Shown here: piece after piece, positions 55,415 to 63,808 of the stretch
Numbering within the stretch: position 1 is the first letter of the stretch
Layout of the letters: each line of letters starts with the position of its first letter
Origin: Bacillota bacterium
GTDB taxonomy: Bacteria > Bacillota > UBA4882 > UBA8346
Direction of reading: 5' to 3'
DNA length: 64,000 nucleotides
Assembly: GCA_023435565.1 (NCBI GenBank)
Contig: JAEYRN010000051.1
Location: forward strand, 12,107-76,106
Program-made: the position numbers and the translations under genes
The notes under the pieces: generated by a model
What the model was told of the DNA's origin: nothing
The model's input: the letters and a program-made list of their open reading frames with translations, nothing else
Database searches by the model: none

Positions 55415-56317
55415 TTACATCTTCCAAAAATCAAAAAAGTTAAACCAAATATAAGGATGTTTCTGAATATGCTTTTCCAGCGCATTGGAATAGTTTTGCA
55501 ACATTTTTTCTATTTTTTCGTCTTTAGTTAGTTTTTCATCAGCTAATACTTCGGTTGAAATATCTTCCCAATCAATATGAACTCGATATTTACCTTGCTT
55601 TGATGTAAATAAAGCAATAACTGAAGCTCCCGTAGCAACCGCCAATTGCTGGGCGATAGTGGGAAATTTAGCCGGAGACCCAAGAAAAGAAACACTTTTT
55701 GTACGCCATTGCTCCGCCCGATCTCCGGTAACTCCTATGGCTTCGCCACTAAGCAAAGCATTGGTAGCCTCAACCATCCCCCCATAATTATCGGAAACAT
55801 TAATTAAGTTAAACTTTTTATCCCTAATATCATAAAAGCTCTTTCTTTTATCCTTATCGAAATCTTTATTTACCATAACATTAAGTTTTTTATTAAATCT
55901 CGCCGAACCGGCCATTGACACTTCCCAAAATCCTACATGGGACATTAAAAATATTACCGGTCTTTCATTAAGTAGATTTAGAATCTCTAGTTCCCGTTCA
56001 AAATCCAACTCAATTTTGGATTCACCCACAAAACCAAAGTATAATTGGTCAATCAAAGCTTGTCCGAAGATAAAAATATATTTAAAAAGACGAAGATGCC
56101 TTTTTAAAAACGAATCACCGGGAAATCGCCTCTGTAAATATGGTTTAGAACATTGGTATACACTCGGCCTTAAAATAACATAATAGGGGACTAATAAAAA
56201 TAATAATCCATATGCCCAATATAAACCGATATTCTTTAAAATAAAATGAAATATTGAATACCCTAATTTATTGCCATAGCCATTTCTTTTTATGCTTCTC
56301 TTCCAAACTTGCTTCAT
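55415..56317 (-). CDS. LpxL/HtrB-like lysophospholipid acyltransferase
   Basis: 300 aa from ATG 56317 (GGAAGTGAAA upstream); it begins two bases after the radical SAM stop. The family motif Hx4E is H127/E132 in SHVGFWEV, with one N-terminal membrane helix and basic surroundings. Such enzymes acylate lipid A or similar lipids. In aryl-polyene clusters they are linked to lipid anchoring of the polyene; that use here is inferred. Confidence 0.9.
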   Translation of the reverse strand: MKQVWKRSIKRNGYGNKLGYSIFHFILKNIGLYWAYGLLFLLVPYYVILRPSVYQCSKPYLQRRFPGDSFLKRHLRLFKYIFIFGQALIDQLYFGFVGESKIELDFERELEILNLLNERPVIFLMSHVGFWEVSMAGSARFNKKLNVMVNKDFDKDKRKSFYDIRDKKFNLINVSDNYGGMVEATNALLSGEAIGVTGDRAEQWRTKSVSFLGSPAKFPTIAQQLAVATGASVIALFTSKQGKYRVHIDWEDISTEVLADEKLTKDEKIEKMLQNYSNALEKHIQKHPYIWFNFFDFWKM

Positions 56318-56319
56318 TT

Positions 56320-57657
56320 TCACTTCCTTTTCAACAACAAATCCCATAATGGCCCCCTAAAGCCTGAGTTATGCATAAAACTGTTTCGTTCCGCCACACC
56401 CGCCCAAGGAAACACCCAGGTTTTTTTGTCTTTAAATGATTCAATCAGATAATTATTTAACCAACCAAGATCGATTTCAGGCGAATGATAATATACTTCC
56501 CCATTGAATAACTCAGTCTCGTCTTGGATGATACCAACTTTTTTCGCTAACTTGCAAATACCGGTATTTGGAAAAATCCTTATTCCCATACCCCCAAATA
56601 TTACACTATTATTAAGCCCGGCTAAATTTTTGATACCTTCACGAACAGTATCAGGAGTTTCACCAGGCCCTCCAAAAATAATAAAATGTGACCCCGGAAT
56701 CCCGTTCTGGGCAAATAAATTATGGGCCTGTCTAACCTCATCCCAACGTAGATCTTTCCCCATACCTTCTAAAGTGCGATCGGTGGAGCAGTCCGAACCC
56801 CATTCCACCGAATACAAACCCGTCCGCTTCATCAGCTCGATTTCATCTTTATGGAATGAAGCCGGCCTCAGATAACAAGTCCAGGGGATCGATATCTCCC
56901 GGCGGGCCATTTCCTCCATTATCTGTAAATACCGATTGCTACTATCGTTAAAAACGGAATCGGTAAAAAAGATAAAGTCAGCCCCATGTTCACCTATTAG
57001 ATACGCGATTTCATCCACTACCGCTTCCGGTTGTCGAAAAATATACTCTTTGCCTTCCAAACTCGGGTAAGAACAATACAAGCAATGGTGCGGACATCCC
57101 CTTTTGGTATGGACATTGAGCATACCGCCTTTATTTAGGTAAAATTCAGCTAGTCGATGCTCACGGGCAAGATAATAACCATTTTCTCCGGAAACATCAA
57201 TTTCTCCACTTAGAATCCTGTCTTGAGGCGGATTTTTCCGTTCTAATCGGTCGATTAATTTCGGCAGAGTGACCTCTCCAGGACCGATGATTCCATAATC
57301 GGCACCCAAAAAATCCAAAAATTCCACAGGGAAAATAGTAAAAGCACTACCACCTAATATTATTGGAATTTGAATGCAGTCTTTAATCTTTTCAATTAAT
57401 ATTTTATATTGAAAAATAAAGGACTGTGGTTGATTAAAATTAACGTTATCTACATTTCTCATGGAAAAAGCGATATAATCCGGCTCAAATTTCATCACAG
57501 CCTCATATAATCCCTTTTCCTCTTCAGTCAATAGGTCGATTAATTTAACATCATGTCCGGTTCTTTTGACAGCTGAAGCGACTATATTTGCACCCAGCGG
57601 ATAAACCGGATACGGATCATCCATCAAATTGGTAGAAATCATTAATAATCTTGCCAT
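56320..57657 (-). CDS. Radical SAM enzyme with B12-binding-type N-terminal domain
   Basis: 445 aa. A cobalamin-binding-like domain (MARLLMISTN, YPLGANIVASAVKRTGHDVKLIDL, IILGGSAFTIFP, GIIGPGEV) is followed by the cluster motif C188-x3-C192-x2-C195 (RGCPHHCLYCSY) and radical SAM barrel segments (EWGSDCSTD, HFIIFGGPGETPD). A good AAGGATAAAA lies before the ATG. It sits between a ketosynthase-like gene and an acyltransferase and probably modifies the polyene or its lipid. Confidence 0.93.
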   Translation of the reverse strand: MARLLMISTNLMDDPYPVYPLGANIVASAVKRTGHDVKLIDLLTEEEKGLYEAVMKFEPDYIAFSMRNVDNVNFNQPQSFIFQYKILIEKIKDCIQIPIILGGSAFTIFPVEFLDFLGADYGIIGPGEVTLPKLIDRLERKNPPQDRILSGEIDVSGENGYYLAREHRLAEFYLNKGGMLNVHTKRGCPHHCLYCSYPSLEGKEYIFRQPEAVVDEIAYLIGEHGADFIFFTDSVFNDSSNRYLQIMEEMARREISIPWTCYLRPASFHKDEIELMKRTGLYSVEWGSDCSTDRTLEGMGKDLRWDEVRQAHNLFAQNGIPGSHFIIFGGPGETPDTVREGIKNLAGLNNSVIFGGMGIRIFPNTGICKLAKKVGIIQDETELFNGEVYYHSPEIDLGWLNNYLIESFKDKKTWVFPWAGVAERNSFMHNSGFRGPLWDLLLKRK

Positions 57658-57659
57658 TT

Positions 57660-58328
57660 TTATCCTTCTATCAATTCTATGAAGCGAAAATTTGAATTAA
57701 ACAAAAATTGTCCTTTTATATTACTGGTTTCAGCTAATGACAAAACGGTAAAAGCTGCCCCTTTGGAATAAATTTCATGGTTTTTAAGATTTTGGGCCAC
57801 CTCTACCCAACCAGTTAAAATACTTTCACATTGCCTTGATTCGAGCAAACTAATGGCGGTAGGCATTACACCCAGGCCGGGATTAGATGGCTCATTTCCC
57901 AGGCAGAAAGTCGGCCCGACGATATTAAAATAGACTGCAATTTCACCCAAAGCAACATTAGGCAATGTGTAAGAGAAAAGATTGGGACTGGTAAATGCGC
58001 CTTTTGCTTCTCTTGTAGACTCAAAATAGGCAATATCATCATCATAAACACTGGAAGAACTCCCAATCACAATTCCGATATTCTTTTTACCTTCTCTTTG
58101 AATTAGACCGGCGTCTTTTAAAGCAAGGACCGCCGTAGCAAACGTAACCTTGGTATATACATCAAACCGGCCAAAGCGAGGCGGTAACTCCTCGATATAT
58201 TCCTCTAACTTTGGATACTCAAAATGAGCATTTTCATTGGAAAAGCGAGGTTTTGAACCATATATGCCGTTTCCAAAGGCTGAGATCCAACCACTACCCA
58301 AACAATAAATTTTTTGTTCTTTAATCAT
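57660..58328 (-). CDS. Ketosynthase N-domain-like partner without catalytic cysteine
   Basis: 222 aa, about half of a ketosynthase. The N-terminal thiolase half is recognisable (YCLGSGWISAFGNG, GIVIGSSSSVYDDD, FNIVGPTFCLGN), but the nucleophile position reads EPSNPG and the C-terminal half with the catalytic His residues is absent. It overlaps the upstream complete ketosynthase by 4 bp, so the two probably form a KS-CLF-like pair. The open frame is intact, so this is not an obvious decay product. Confidence 0.85.
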   Translation of the reverse strand: MIKEQKIYCLGSGWISAFGNGIYGSKPRFSNENAHFEYPKLEEYIEELPPRFGRFDVYTKVTFATAVLALKDAGLIQREGKKNIGIVIGSSSSVYDDDIAYFESTREAKGAFTSPNLFSYTLPNVALGEIAVYFNIVGPTFCLGNEPSNPGLGVMPTAISLLESRQCESILTGWVEVAQNLKNHEIYSKGAAFTVLSLAETSNIKGQFLFNSNFRFIELIEG

Positions 58329-59419
58329 GATAGTTTCTCCAATAAAACAGCGGCATTGACTCCACCGAATCCCGAGTTACTGGTTATAATATTTTTTCCG
58401 GGAAATGACATTCTCTCCAAAACTATCTCAGCCAATTCCGGAGATTTACAACCCACCGTAGGTGGTATTACTTCTTTTGATAAGCATTTCCCACACAAAG
58501 CAATCTCAATGCCACCGGCAGCCCCTAAAGTGTGACCGATAGCACCCTTAACACCAAACATCAAGGGTGGAGTATTTCCAAATAAAGAACGAGCAGCTAG
58601 AACTTCCATCGAATCATTATAACGGGTCCCGGTCCCGTGGGCACAAAACCCTTGGACCATATCAGGTCTCAATCCTGACATCTCAATTGCCTGTCGCATC
58701 GCCTTAGCCAGTCCTGCTCCATCTCGCGAAGGTCCGGTAATATGATTGGCGTCATTAGTTATCCCATATCCGGCCATCCGTATATCTGAGTTACGCTCAG
58801 CCGATAAAAATAACGCTACCGCCCCATCGCCCAATGATAAACCATTCCGGTTGATATCAAAAGGCATGCAGATTTCGTCGGTCATTGCTTTTAAGGCTGC
58901 AAAGCCGTAATAAACAAATCTACTTACAATATCGGCGCCTGCAACCAGGATATGATCATACTTTCCTTCAGTTATATATTGCATTGCTAAGGCGACTCCC
59001 ACTGTTGAAGAAGCACAGGCGGCGTTAACCTCCATCCCGCCATTATTCAACCCTAAAAATCCGATTAGCCAGGACCGAAAATCATTAGCCGAAGAACAAT
59101 GTGGGGTTTCCACGCCGTCATAAAGGCTTTCAATGGCTTCAACATTATTTTTAATCCCTGTCCAAATTACAAATGTATCTTTAGGTAATTCCGGAAAGCC
59201 GGATAAACATTCTTCCATTAAATATTGGGTGAAGTTCAACTTAAAATCAACCAAATCCCTTTTATACAACGACAAGCCGGTTTGGGGCAACAATGAATTT
59301 TCAAAATGTTCCTTTTTTTTGATACCAGACTTATTATTTAAAATGGCTTCCCAGGTTTCATCCAGAGAGCCTAACCCGGTTACGATTGAAGAGTAATTTA
59401 AAAAAACATCTCTATTCAC
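58325..59419 (-). CDS. Ketosynthase, complete
   Basis: 364 aa from GTG 59419, chosen because GGAGC lies five bases upstream and the GTGA overlaps the thioesterase stop by 4 bp; a TTG at 59431 is less likely. C135 in NAACASS, H261 in AHGTGT and K291/H296 in KGAIGHTL are intact. The N-terminal region is slightly short. It pairs with the cysteine-less gene that overlaps it. Confidence 0.92.
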   Translation of the reverse strand: MNRDVFLNYSSIVTGLGSLDETWEAILNNKSGIKKKEHFENSLLPQTGLSLYKRDLVDFKLNFTQYLMEECLSGFPELPKDTFVIWTGIKNNVEAIESLYDGVETPHCSSANDFRSWLIGFLGLNNGGMEVNAACASSTVGVALAMQYITEGKYDHILVAGADIVSRFVYYGFAALKAMTDEICMPFDINRNGLSLGDGAVALFLSAERNSDIRMAGYGITNDANHITGPSRDGAGLAKAMRQAIEMSGLRPDMVQGFCAHGTGTRYNDSMEVLAARSLFGNTPPLMFGVKGAIGHTLGAAGGIEIALCGKCLSKEVIPPTVGCKSPELAEIVLERMSFPGKNIITSNSGFGGVNAAVLLEKLS

Positions 59420-59883
59420 TTTGAGCTCCAATCATCCCATTTTTGGATAAATTTTTCGGCAAAGTCCGGCCGCAACATCATGGGTTTACTCTCAAAATCC
59501 GTATAGATCTGCACGGTATAACCTTTGGCCGATAATAGACCGTTCTCAGCATAAACTTCATAACTAAAATTCATTTTGGCAGCCTCAGTCCAATGACAAT
59601 TGGTCTTAATCCGAATCAGCTCATCATAACGCAGAGGATAAAAATGGTCTATATGAAGTTGGACGATGGGCATGGCAAAACCATTTTCATACATATGATA
59701 ATAAGTGAAACGATATTTCCGTCCCCATTCGTTTCTTCCTTGCTCAAAATAACTAACATAACGGCCATGCCAAACTATTCCAAGGGCATCTACTTCATCA
59801 AATTGGACCCTTCGGAAACATTCAGCGGTTAACGTCGGTTTTTCATCCGGCGGGAAGTATTTTTCGGATCTTCGGTTTGCCAT
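59416..59883 (-). CDS. 4HBT-type acyl thioesterase (YbgC-like hotdog fold)
   Basis: 155 aa. The catalytic segment RVQFDEVDALGIVWHGRYVS has D32 and H39 of the 4-hydroxybenzoyl-CoA thioesterase family. It would release or trim acyl-ACP or acyl-CoA; in aryl-polyene clusters a homologue is a standard member. Its ATG shares one base with the upstream stop (TAATG). Confidence 0.93.
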   Translation of the reverse strand: MANRRSEKYFPPDEKPTLTAECFRRVQFDEVDALGIVWHGRYVSYFEQGRNEWGRKYRFTYYHMYENGFAMPIVQLHIDHFYPLRYDELIRIKTNCHWTEAAKMNFSYEVYAENGLLSAKGYTVQIYTDFESKPMMLRPDFAEKFIQKWDDWSSK

Positions 59884-60776
59884 TATTCTTTTCCTTCACC
59901 ACAAGTACCGGTGAACTTGGAAATCTCCCGATCACCGTCATCGTTAAAAATGGCGGAAAACGAAACCAACGGGTCACTGTTCTTATCAATTTTCACAGTA
60001 CAGGATATAACTTGATAAGGATGAACAACGCCGCTGATTTTCATTCGTTTCAGATATTTTAGGCCGACCGGTTTTTTTAATAATAATTTTAGCCCCAAAT
60101 TGGCTATCTCAAACAAAACAATCCCCGGTAAAATCGGATTACCCGGAAAATGGCCGTCAAAGGGGTCAAATCCCTCAGGACAGGCGATTTTAAAAGATAT
60201 GAAGTCCTCACCGGCACTTTTGTCATGCAAGTAAGAATAAAGCACCCTATGCATATCAAAAGCCAGGTAAACCGGTGGTTGGCTCTTACTAACCGGAATA
60301 TCCCTTTTTGGCTTGGGTAGTAAGCCTCCATCAGTTAAAGAATTGAACTCTGACTCATCCTTAACTTCATATAACTTAGTGACTAATTCGGCAACCCTAT
60401 CTCCATCACGTTCAATAATGCCTTGAACGAACGTTACCTGGGAAACTTCCTCGGTAGTGAAACTCTTTATAGTTAAACAATCACCATGATAGACCGGTTG
60501 AATAAACTTGGCTTCCTGAACGCCCACAAACAAACCTTTTTGCCCGGGCTTCCCATTACTTTTCCCATTATAACCCTGGGCGGCCGCGATTAATTGGTTA
60601 ACATATTCAATCAGCGCAATATTGGATAATTGAAGGCCATCATCTAAAAAAATATTGTCCCGGTTGATAATTGCAGTGGATTCACTATCTTCCGGTTGGG
60701 TTTTGATGATTGTTTGCTCAAAACCCATTTTGCCTTTTTGAGGGATTAGATCCCGAACGGAGCATGGCAGGCTCAA
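59883..60776 (-). CDS. Two-domain 3-hydroxyacyl-ACP dehydratase (ApeP-like plus ApeI-like)
   Basis: 297 aa from TTG 60776, behind AGGAGGGTAATA. The N-terminal hotdog (about 1-140) contains ALIEYVNQLIAAAQG and resembles ApeP-type dehydratases. The C-terminal hotdog (about 165-297) contains FDGHFPGNPILPG (206-218, H209), as in FabZ/ApeI. Both would normally be separate proteins that form a heterodimer; here they are joined. Together they would remove water from 3-hydroxyacyl-ACP to make the conjugated double bonds. Confidence 0.88.
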   Translation of the reverse strand: MSLPCSVRDLIPQKGKMGFEQTIIKTQPEDSESTAIINRDNIFLDDGLQLSNIALIEYVNQLIAAAQGYNGKSNGKPGQKGLFVGVQEAKFIQPVYHGDCLTIKSFTTEEVSQVTFVQGIIERDGDRVAELVTKLYEVKDESEFNSLTDGGLLPKPKRDIPVSKSQPPVYLAFDMHRVLYSYLHDKSAGEDFISFKIACPEGFDPFDGHFPGNPILPGIVLFEIANLGLKLLLKKPVGLKYLKRMKISGVVHPYQVISCTVKIDKNSDPLVSFSAIFNDDGDREISKFTGTCGEGKE

Positions 60777-60789
60777 TATTACCCTCCTG

Positions 60790-62379
60790 TTATTGAAAAA
60801 TCTTTTTTAAATCAAGAATATCTTGATCAAATATTAAATCCATGAATTTAACGAGCATATCGTGGAAAACAGTTGTACTGTCATATACCTTAAAGTGAGA
60901 AGCCAACTTTTGATAATGCTTTGCGATTTCAGTGCCTAATTTTGATGAATCTTTAAAAGACATCGCTTGCAAATCGGCTAATATTTCCATGGTTAGGATA
61001 TATTTTAAATTAGTTACCTGAGTAAACACTTTACGCGCCGCCACGGTCCCCATACTAACCACATCTTGATTTGAAGCATTAGATGAAATATTATTTGTGC
61101 TGACCGGATTTGAAAGCTGCCGGTTTTCCGCTGTCGTGGAAGTGGCAAGATATTGAGCTCCCATAAATCCCATATCCAAACCTTTAATTCCACAAATTAA
61201 AAACTCAGGAAGCTCACCGTTTAAATGGTCATCGATTAAGGTATTCAATCTTCTCTCGGAAAGGTTGGATAAAGTTGCTAAGGCAATTGCCAAACTATCC
61301 ATATAAAATCCAATGCTTTGACCATGGAAGTTTCCGCCATGCAATATTTTATTTTCTTCCGGAATTATCACCGGATTATCATTGGTTGAATTTGCTTCCA
61401 AAACAATAATCTTCTCCGCAGTCTCGATGGCTTCATAAACCGGAGCTAAAACCTGAGGTGTACACCGTATGGAATAGACATTTTGGATAAAAATGCTTGT
61501 TTCGAAAACAGCGGATTCATTGTTGGATTCTTCTCGGATGGCCTGATGTAAAGCCGATCGGTTAACAACATTTCGGGATCCGGCCACTAGATTTTTTAAA
61601 ATCTTGGCAATTTTAATCTGTCCCAAATGAGGTTTGAGTTGATGGAGTTTGTCTTCTAGAAAATCATCGATACTGTTAAAAATCTCGATGGCTAAAGCGG
61701 CAGCAATACTCTCAACAGCTAAAGCCTGTTTTGCGTAGTATACCGCAAAAGCACCGATTGCTGTCATAACTGAAGTCCCATTAATTAGTGAAATACCTTC
61801 CTTAGCCCCCAGTTTAATAGGCTTCAAATTTGCGAGGCGAAAGGCTTCTTCAGCTTTCATCAATTGGCCCTTGTAATATACTCGGCCTTCTCCAATCAAC
61901 ATTAAAGCCAAATGGGCCAAATGAATCAAATCGCCGGACGCCCCAACACTCCCCCGTGTGGGGATATAAGGCGCTATTTGATTATTAATCATTTCGCGCA
62001 TTAACTCCAACAATTCAACACGGACTCCGGAATAACCTTTAATTAAAGAATTTAGTCGTACCGCAACCGCTGCTAAAGCAACCGTATGATGGAGCGGTTC
62101 TCCTAATCCAGCAGCATGGGTTCGAATCAGATTTTCCTGAAGCAACTCCATTGCTTCATCATTAATAATCTTATTGCACATCGAACCATATGAACTATTT
62201 ACTCCATATACTACTTTGCCTTCTTTTATTTGGTTGAGGAGAAATTCACGGCTGGCGAGGCATTTTTGAAGCGACCCTTTATCTAAGGCCACTTGTTTTT
62301 TTCCGTTTCCGATTGCGACAATATCATTAAGCGATAGGTCGTTTCCATTTAAAACAACAACTTCCTTTGATTCAGTCAA
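60790..62379 (-). CDS. Aromatic amino acid ammonia lyase (HAL/PAL/TAL family)
   Basis: 529 aa from TTG 62379, one base after the ligase stop, with GGGAGAG upstream. The MIO-forming triad A147-S148-G149 is in GSVGASGDL, and the essential Tyr is Y58 in VYGVNSSYG. The selectivity positions, in LQENLIRTHAAG, read T87-H88, nearer the Ser-His of histidine ammonia lyases than the Phe-Leu of plant PAL. Context next to an aryl-CoA ligase suggests it makes cinnamate or coumarate as polyene starter, as in flexirubin clusters; histidine cannot be excluded. Confidence 0.93.
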   Translation of the reverse strand: MTESKEVVVLNGNDLSLNDIVAIGNGKKQVALDKGSLQKCLASREFLLNQIKEGKVVYGVNSSYGSMCNKIINDEAMELLQENLIRTHAAGLGEPLHHTVALAAVAVRLNSLIKGYSGVRVELLELMREMINNQIAPYIPTRGSVGASGDLIHLAHLALMLIGEGRVYYKGQLMKAEEAFRLANLKPIKLGAKEGISLINGTSVMTAIGAFAVYYAKQALAVESIAAALAIEIFNSIDDFLEDKLHQLKPHLGQIKIAKILKNLVAGSRNVVNRSALHQAIREESNNESAVFETSIFIQNVYSIRCTPQVLAPVYEAIETAEKIIVLEANSTNDNPVIIPEENKILHGGNFHGQSIGFYMDSLAIALATLSNLSERRLNTLIDDHLNGELPEFLICGIKGLDMGFMGAQYLATSTTAENRQLSNPVSTNNISSNASNQDVVSMGTVAARKVFTQVTNLKYILTMEILADLQAMSFKDSSKLGTEIAKHYQKLASHFKVYDSTTVFHDMLVKFMDLIFDQDILDLKKIFQ

Positions 62380-62380
62380 T

Positions 62381-63688
62381 TTACTCTCCCTTTCTCAAAT
62401 CAAAAAATATTTGTCTTTTTCTTTTTCCTTCTGGTTGTGTTTTCTTAAAAAGTTCTTCCTTATCAATCATTCTCAACTCAGGTACTACTCTTAAACCAGC
62501 CCGGAACTCATTTTTAAGCTTGTCAAGATCATATTTTTCGGAGGTAGCTGCAATAGCAGCTACTACACGGTCTTCGCCAAATTCAGCTGAATATGCTTCA
62601 ACATAACATCCTATAAAATCGGGGTTTGCTTCAACAATTGATGCAATTGCGTTAGGGAAAACATTGGTCCCTTTATATTTTAATAATTGGGCTTTCCTGC
62701 CAACTACAGGTCCAATCCGTTTGGTGGTTCTTCCGCAAGTACATCTCTCATTAATAATAAACGACATGTCACCGGTTTTGAATCTGATTAAGGGCATCCC
62801 TTGAATGCCTAAAGGAGTAACAACAACTTCCCCTATTTCACCATCTTTGACCTTATTCCCTTCTTCGTCAACTATTTCTACATAGATAAGTTCGGGTCGA
62901 AAATGTCCGCCTTGGCGATTTAAGCATTCGGCAAAGGAAGTTGACATTTCCGTAGAAGCGTAAGTAGAGTAAATTGGGGCATTCCATAACTGTTCAATCC
63001 GTTGAATTGAAGGAAGCAAATTCAACTGCTTGTCCCTGGTTGATTCACCAATTGCTAAAATCCTTTTCACCTTTAATGATGCGGGATTATCTCCCTCTTC
63101 GATAGCGTGTAACGCTACGTTAGCCAAAACAGATGGTACTCCGATCAAAGCAGTCGGTTTATGTGTTTTTATGAGATTCCAAATGTGTTGCGATCCTGAT
63201 GCTCCAATTCTAATCATGTGGGTACCTAAACTTACCCCGCCGAGAAAATAGGCTAAACCGGCCATAAACCCACGTTCAAGGGCAACACAGATCCCCATTT
63301 TGTCTTCGCGCTTAACTCCGGATATCTCAAAGGCTACCCGTTCATTATAGGCCAATCGATCAAGGTCGCTTTTAGTCAATAAAAAGTTGACGGGAGTTGT
63401 CCCCACCGTAGCGGAAGTGAAACAGGTATCAACAATATCTCCCTCGGGAACAGCCAGAAATGCGTCATTGTTTTGTAATAAATCATCTTTAGTTGTAAAA
63501 CCAAGTTTTGTAAAATCTGATAAAGAGGTTACTTCTTTGATTAATTTTCCAAATCGTTTTGAATAAAACGGGCTTTTTTGAAGACAGTAATTTACATGTT
63601 CCAATAAACAATCTTCTTGTAACTTTTCTGTTTTATCGCTTGGCTCAAATTGAAAATCATAGCCTAATTGCCATATTAATTTGCCCAT
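62381..63688 (-). CDS. PaaK-like AMP-forming aryl-CoA/aryl-ACP ligase
   Basis: 435 aa, phenylacetate-CoA-ligase group. Visible are the adenylation P-loop region FTSATVGTTPVNF, YSTYASTEM, LIRFKTGDM, a Cys pair CTCGR and GPVVGRKAQLLKYKG. It would activate the ammonia lyase product as AMP ester and pass it to CoA or an ACP as starter unit. A GAGGTGA ribosome site precedes ATG 63688. It is the first gene of the cluster, behind an extended -10 promoter. Confidence 0.92.
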   Translation of the reverse strand: MGKLIWQLGYDFQFEPSDKTEKLQEDCLLEHVNYCLQKSPFYSKRFGKLIKEVTSLSDFTKLGFTTKDDLLQNNDAFLAVPEGDIVDTCFTSATVGTTPVNFLLTKSDLDRLAYNERVAFEISGVKREDKMGICVALERGFMAGLAYFLGGVSLGTHMIRIGASGSQHIWNLIKTHKPTALIGVPSVLANVALHAIEEGDNPASLKVKRILAIGESTRDKQLNLLPSIQRIEQLWNAPIYSTYASTEMSTSFAECLNRQGGHFRPELIYVEIVDEEGNKVKDGEIGEVVVTPLGIQGMPLIRFKTGDMSFIINERCTCGRTTKRIGPVVGRKAQLLKYKGTNVFPNAIASIVEANPDFIGCYVEAYSAEFGEDRVVAAIAATSEKYDLDKLKNEFRAGLRVVPELRMIDKEELFKKTQPEGKRKRQIFFDLRKGE

Positions 63689-63799
63689 GGATTTTCACCT
63701 CGGAAATTAAGCTTTTTTGGTTCAATACATAAAAATAGCGACATTTTCCCTTAGTAAATAAGATGAAATAATACCGCTTCTTCCATCAAACAATTTATA

Positions 63800-63808
63800 A
63801 TTATAACA
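63800..63808 (-). promoter_or_regulatory. Extended -10 promoter candidate of the polyketide cluster
   Basis: On the minus strand TGTTATAAT combines the TGn extension with a perfect TATAAT, about 110 bp before the ligase ATG. No good -35 is seen, which is usual for extended -10 promoters. The region 63809-64000 holds no gene I can support. Confidence 0.45.

Noticed and set aside
37266..63808. Primary type II fatty acid synthesis locus
   Set aside because: There is no FabH, FabD or enoyl reductase, while an ammonia lyase, aryl ligase, KS-CLF pairs and an exporter are present.
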